A DNA stretch of 9,912 bases from Bacteroidota bacterium (GTDB lineage: Bacteria; Bacteroidota; Bacteroidia; Bacteroidales; FEN-979), in assembly GCA_026391755.1 (NCBI GenBank), contig JAPLDN010000416.1, forward strand, positions 1 through 9,912. The letters are read 5' to 3'. How positions within the stretch are numbered: position 1 is the stretch's first letter; the number at the start of each line of letters is the position of its first letter. The notes beneath the pieces were generated by a model that saw nothing but the letters and a program-made list of their open reading frames with translations, searched no databases and had not been told where the DNA came from. Below, piece by piece: positions 6,873 to 9,912 of the stretch. The translations under genes and the position numbers were made by a program.

Positions 6873-7982
6873 ATGGAGAATCAGCGCCTTACATTTTATG
6901 AGGAACTCAAAGGGAAAGGGGTTTCCCGCCGTGATTTCCTCAAATTCTGCACTACCATGGCGGCCTTCCTCGGGTTAGAAGCCAGTGGTGTTGCCCAGAT
7001 TGCAAAAGCTTTTGAGACCAAGCCCAGGCTGCCGGTCATCTGGTTTCATTTCCAGGAGTGTACATGTTGCAGCGAATCCTTTATTAGGGCATCGCACCCT
7101 ATTGTTGCCGATATCGTACTGGATAAAATATCCCTTGATTACCAGGAAACGCTGATGGCAGCTTCCGGGGCTCAGGCCGAAGAAGCTTACAAGGCAGTTA
7201 TGGCTAAATATCCGGGTGAATATATTGTGATGGTTGAAGGCTCAATTCCAACTGAAAATGAAGCCTACTGCTGTATCGGTGGTCGCAGCGCATTGCAGAT
7301 CCTCCAGGAAGCTGTTAAAAACTGCAAGGCCGTTGTAGCCTGGGGCAACTGCGCTTCCGCCGGATGCGTTCAGGCTGCAAGCCCGAATCCCACAGGCGCC
7401 AAACCTGTCCACAAAGTGATCAGCGGTAAACCTGTTATTAATGTACAAGGCTGTCCGCCCATTGCCGACGTTATGGCCGGAGTGGTGGTTCACCTGTTGA
7501 CTTTCGACCGTATCCCCCAGCTCGACGGGATGAGAAGGCCTAAGGCATTTTATTCAAGAAGGGTTCACGACACCTGCTACCGCCGGGCTAATTTTGATGC
7601 CGGGTTGTTTGTGGAATCATTCGACGACGATGGTGCAAAAAGGGGTTATTGCCTTTACAAGATGGGCTGCAAGGGCCCCGTTACTTACAACTCCTGCGGC
7701 ATCATCAAATGGAACGATAGTGTAAGTTATCCTATCCAATCGGGCCATCCATGTATTGGTTGCGCCGAAGAAGGGTTCTGGGACAACGGTCCGTTCTACC
7801 AGCACTTGCCGGGTGTGGCGGGATTTGGTATTGAAACCACGGCCGACAAGGTTGGACTGGGACTGGGCATAGGAACGGCAGTAGGTATTGCCGCTCATGC
7901 CATTGTCACCAATGTCCGCAAGCATAAAGAGATAATTAATGAACCCGAAGAGGGTTCGAGCTTTGAAACCAAGAAAGAGTAA
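6873..7982 (+). CDS. hyaA: [NiFe] hydrogenase small subunit, Tat-exported, oxygen-tolerant (group 1d-like) type
   Basis: This subunit carries the three Fe-S clusters that lead electrons from the NiFe site to cytochrome b. I chose Met at 6873 (369 aa) over the ATG at 6828 (384 aa). The shorter form aligns with the E. coli HyaA N-terminus, and the extra 15 codons overlap the likely promoter. A Tat signal has SRRDFLK at 18-24 and probable cleavage after AKA (residue 46). Proximal-cluster cysteines are C63 and C66 in ECTCCSE, C160 in WGNCASAGC and C194 in GCPP. The two supernumerary ones, C65 and C165, are also present, as in O2-tolerant [4Fe-3S] enzymes. Distal-cluster ligands are H232, C235, C260 and C266; medial [3Fe-4S] ligands are C275, C294 and C297. 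A C-terminal membrane helix (about 327-346) anchors the complex. hyaB follows after 5 nt. Confidence 0.96.
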   Translation: MENQRLTFYEELKGKGVSRRDFLKFCTTMAAFLGLEASGVAQIAKAFETKPRLPVIWFHFQECTCCSESFIRASHPIVADIVLDKISLDYQETLMAASGAQAEEAYKAVMAKYPGEYIVMVEGSIPTENEAYCCIGGRSALQILQEAVKNCKAVVAWGNCASAGCVQAASPNPTGAKPVHKVISGKPVINVQGCPPIADVMAGVVVHLLTFDRIPQLDGMRRPKAFYSRRVHDTCYRRANFDAGLFVESFDDDGAKRGYCLYKMGCKGPVTYNSCGIIKWNDSVSYPIQSGHPCIGCAEEGFWDNGPFYQHLPGVAGFGIETTADKVGLGLGIGTAVGIAAHAIVTNVRKHKEIINEPEEGSSFETKKE

Positions 7983-7987
7983 CAGCC

Positions 7988-9706
7988 ATGGCAGACAGAA
8001 TCGTAATAGATCCCATCACCCGTATTGAAGGTCACCTGCGGGTTGAAATCGAAGTAAAAGATGGTAAGATAACCGACGCATACAGTGCCGGCACCCTGGT
8101 GCGCGGCATCGAGACTATTCTGAAGGGCCGCGACCCCCGTGATGCATGGGCCTTTGTTGGCCGGGTATGCGGTGTTTGTACATCCACACACTCACTCACC
8201 TCGGTGAGGACAGTTGAAAACGCACTTGGGATAGCGGTGCCTCCAAATGCCGAGCTTATCCGTAACCTGATGGCGAATGCCCTCTATATCCAGGACCATG
8301 TGGTACATTTTTACCAGCTTCATGCCCTCGACTGGGTGGATGTGGTATCGGCGCTTAAAGCTAATCCTGCCGAAGCTTCGAAGATCGCCCAAAGTATATC
8401 ACCCTGGCCGAAAAGTTCGGTAGGATATTTCACCGACATTCAGAAACGCTTCAAGAATTTCGTAGCAAGCGGACAGCTTGGCATTTTTGCCAATGGTTAC
8501 TGGGGACATAAAGCCTATAAACTTCCACCGGAAGTGAACCTTATTGCCGTGGCACATTATCTTGAAGCCTTGGAATGGCAAAAGGAACTGGTGAAAGTCC
8601 ACACGGTTTTCGGCGGAAAAAATCCACACCCGAATTACCTGGTGGGAGGAGTTCCCTGTGCGATCAATATTGAAGAAGCCAATGCCGTAAACGCTGAACG
8701 CCTTGCTTTCGTAGGCAAATTGTTTGAAGATGCAAAAACCTTTGTTGACCAGGTTTACATTCCCGACCTTCTTGCTGTAGCTTCTTTCTATAAAGACTGG
8801 GGAGCTATTGGCGGAGGCCTCACGAATTACCTGGCTTTCGGAGATTTCCCATCCAACGGGTATAATAATCCCGATAGTTTCAAGATGCCAAGAGGCGCTA
8901 TACTCGGACGTGATCTCAGCCATATCATGGAAGTCAAAGCCGAAGACCCGGAACAGATCCAGGAATATATCAACAATTCATGGTATGAATATTCCAAGGG
9001 GAATGAAACCGGTTTGCACCCGTGGGACGGTGAAACAAAATTTAATTACACAGGCCCTAAACCACCGTACGAACATCTTGATTTTTCAAAGCAGTACAGC
9101 TGGGTGAAAACCCCGCGCTGGAAAGGACATCCCATGGAAGTCGGTCCGCTTGCCAGGACACTGGTTGGCTACGCTTCCGGCCGTGCCGAATATAAAGAAG
9201 TGGTAGAATTTGCTTTAAAAACCCTGGATGTGCCTGTTGCAGCCCTGTTCTCGACCCTGGGCCGTACAGCCGCTAGAGGACTCGAAACAAAACTGTGCTG
9301 CGGATGGGCTCTTGAGTTCTACCATCAGCTGCTGGCTAATATTAAAAACGGGGATACACGTACACAGAATAATGTGAAATGGGATCCCGAATCCTGGCCG
9401 AAACAGGCTAAAGGTATTGGGATGGTTGAAGCTCCCCGTGGAGCATTATCGCATTTCATCGTGATCGAGGATAAAAAGATCGCCAACTACCAGCTGGTAG
9501 TCCCGACTACATGGAATGCCTCTCCCCGCGATGCAAAAGGACAACGTTCGGCTTACGAGGAATCGCTTATAGGAACTCCGATTGCCGATCCGAAAAACCC
9601 GCTTGAAGTGCTGAGGACGATCCATTCTTTCGACCCCTGTCTTGCCTGCGCAGTGCATCTGTATGATGAAAACGGAAGTACCATTCATGAGATGAAATCC
9701 TATTAA
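7988..9706 (+). CDS. hyaB: [NiFe] hydrogenase large (catalytic) subunit
   Basis: HyaB holds the NiFe(CN)2CO centre where H2 is split into protons and electrons. The 572-residue protein has both metal-binding signatures: RVCGVCTSTH (59-68; C61 and C64) and DPCLACAVH (549-557; C551 and C554). The start DPITRIEGHLRVE (8-20) is the typical family opening. After H557 a 15-residue tail remains. By family knowledge a HyaD/HybD-type endopeptidase removes it once nickel is inserted, so Hyp and protease genes are expected elsewhere, probably downstream. There is no signal peptide; it is expected to cross the membrane folded together with HyaA through the Tat pathway. It lies between hyaA (5-nt gap) and hyaC (3-nt gap). 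Length and motifs are complete, with no sign of degradation. The name hyaB follows the closest recognised relatives; hydB or hupL are equivalent names. Confidence 0.97.
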   Translation: MADRIVIDPITRIEGHLRVEIEVKDGKITDAYSAGTLVRGIETILKGRDPRDAWAFVGRVCGVCTSTHSLTSVRTVENALGIAVPPNAELIRNLMANALYIQDHVVHFYQLHALDWVDVVSALKANPAEASKIAQSISPWPKSSVGYFTDIQKRFKNFVASGQLGIFANGYWGHKAYKLPPEVNLIAVAHYLEALEWQKELVKVHTVFGGKNPHPNYLVGGVPCAINIEEANAVNAERLAFVGKLFEDAKTFVDQVYIPDLLAVASFYKDWGAIGGGLTNYLAFGDFPSNGYNNPDSFKMPRGAILGRDLSHIMEVKAEDPEQIQEYINNSWYEYSKGNETGLHPWDGETKFNYTGPKPPYEHLDFSKQYSWVKTPRWKGHPMEVGPLARTLVGYASGRAEYKEVVEFALKTLDVPVAALFSTLGRTAARGLETKLCCGWALEFYHQLLANIKNGDTRTQNNVKWDPESWPKQAKGIGMVEAPRGALSHFIVIEDKKIANYQLVVPTTWNASPRDAKGQRSAYEESLIGTPIADPKNPLEVLRTIHSFDPCLACAVHLYDENGSTIHEMKSY

Positions 9707-9709
9707 GCC

Positions 9710-9912
9710 ATGAGAAACCGTGCCGTCCCTTTGCGTGAAGTGCATGTATGGGAGTTGCCTGTCCGCCTCTACCATTGGATCAATGCACTATGTATAGTCT
9801 CCCTCTGTGTCACCGGTTACATCATTGGTAATCCGCCAGCCTTTATGAAAGGCACCGAAGCCTATTACAATTACTGGTTCGGAACCGTGCGTTTTATCCA
9901 TTTTGTTACTGC
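9710..9912 (+). CDS. hyaC: Hydrogenase b-type cytochrome subunit, N-terminal part only
   Basis: From the ATG at 9710 the frame stays open to the right edge, giving 67 full codons. VHVWELPVRLYHWINAL (11-27) followed by a hydrophobic helix ending VTGYIIG (34-40), and then VRFIHF (60-65), are typical of the Ni/Fe-hydrogenase cytochrome b family. H22 and H64 are at positions expected for haem ligands. The family is a four-helix di-haem membrane protein that takes electrons from the small subunit and reduces the quinone pool. The start lies 3 nt after the hyaB stop, completing the standard small-large-cytochrome order. The rest of the protein is outside the window, so its integrity cannot be judged. 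Confidence 0.92.
   Translation, partial: MRNRAVPLREVHVWELPVRLYHWINALCIVSLCVTGYIIGNPPAFMKGTEAYYNYWFGTVRFIHFVT

Noticed and set aside
8399..8923. Antisense open frame of 174 codons inside hyaB
   Set aside because: It mirrors a conserved hydrogenase coding region and shows no domain, signal or start context of its own.

Overview
The window looks like chromosomal DNA from a member of the Bacteroidota, probably a Bacteroidales-like or related environmental lineage. Three things suggest this: the style of the proteins (an RND efflux operon and a lipoprotein of Bacteroidota type), the lack of clear Shine-Dalgarno sequences before most starts, and AT-rich spacers with matches to the Bacteroidota -7 promoter element TAnnTTTG. 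No RNA gene, mobile element, CRISPR array or integration scar was found. Base composition and codon use look even by eye across the window.

Layout. Positions 1-291 (minus strand) hold the N-terminal part of a multi-pass membrane protein resembling GT87/DUF2029 glycosyltransferases; it runs off the left edge. A short divergent spacer (292-377) then leads into a tight plus-strand operon at 378-5804. It encodes a complete tripartite RND efflux pump: membrane-fusion adaptor, inner-membrane proton-driven transporter and TolC-type outer-membrane channel. Its junctions are a 1-nt gap and a 4-nt ATGA overlap. A lone minus-strand lipoprotein gene of unknown function (5817-6662) meets the channel gene tail to tail with only 12 nt between them.

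The right third starts a hydrogenase operon: hyaA (Tat-exported small subunit), hyaB (NiFe large subunit) and the beginning of hyaC (cytochrome b quinone reductase), which runs off the right edge. The small subunit carries the two extra cysteines that mark the oxygen-tolerant [4Fe-3S] proximal cluster. The three genes would form a membrane-bound, periplasm-facing uptake hydrogenase that oxidises H2 and passes electrons to the quinone pool. The spacer before hyaA holds a promoter-like sequence that overlaps the longest possible start codon, which argues for the internal Met start at 6873. It also holds a near-perfect 12-bp direct repeat spaced 53 bp apart.

The three units (glycosyltransferase, efflux pump, hydrogenase) have no evident shared function. 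I see no convincing wholly new system here. The points most worth following are the oxygen-tolerance signature, the repeat before hyaA and the orphan lipoprotein.
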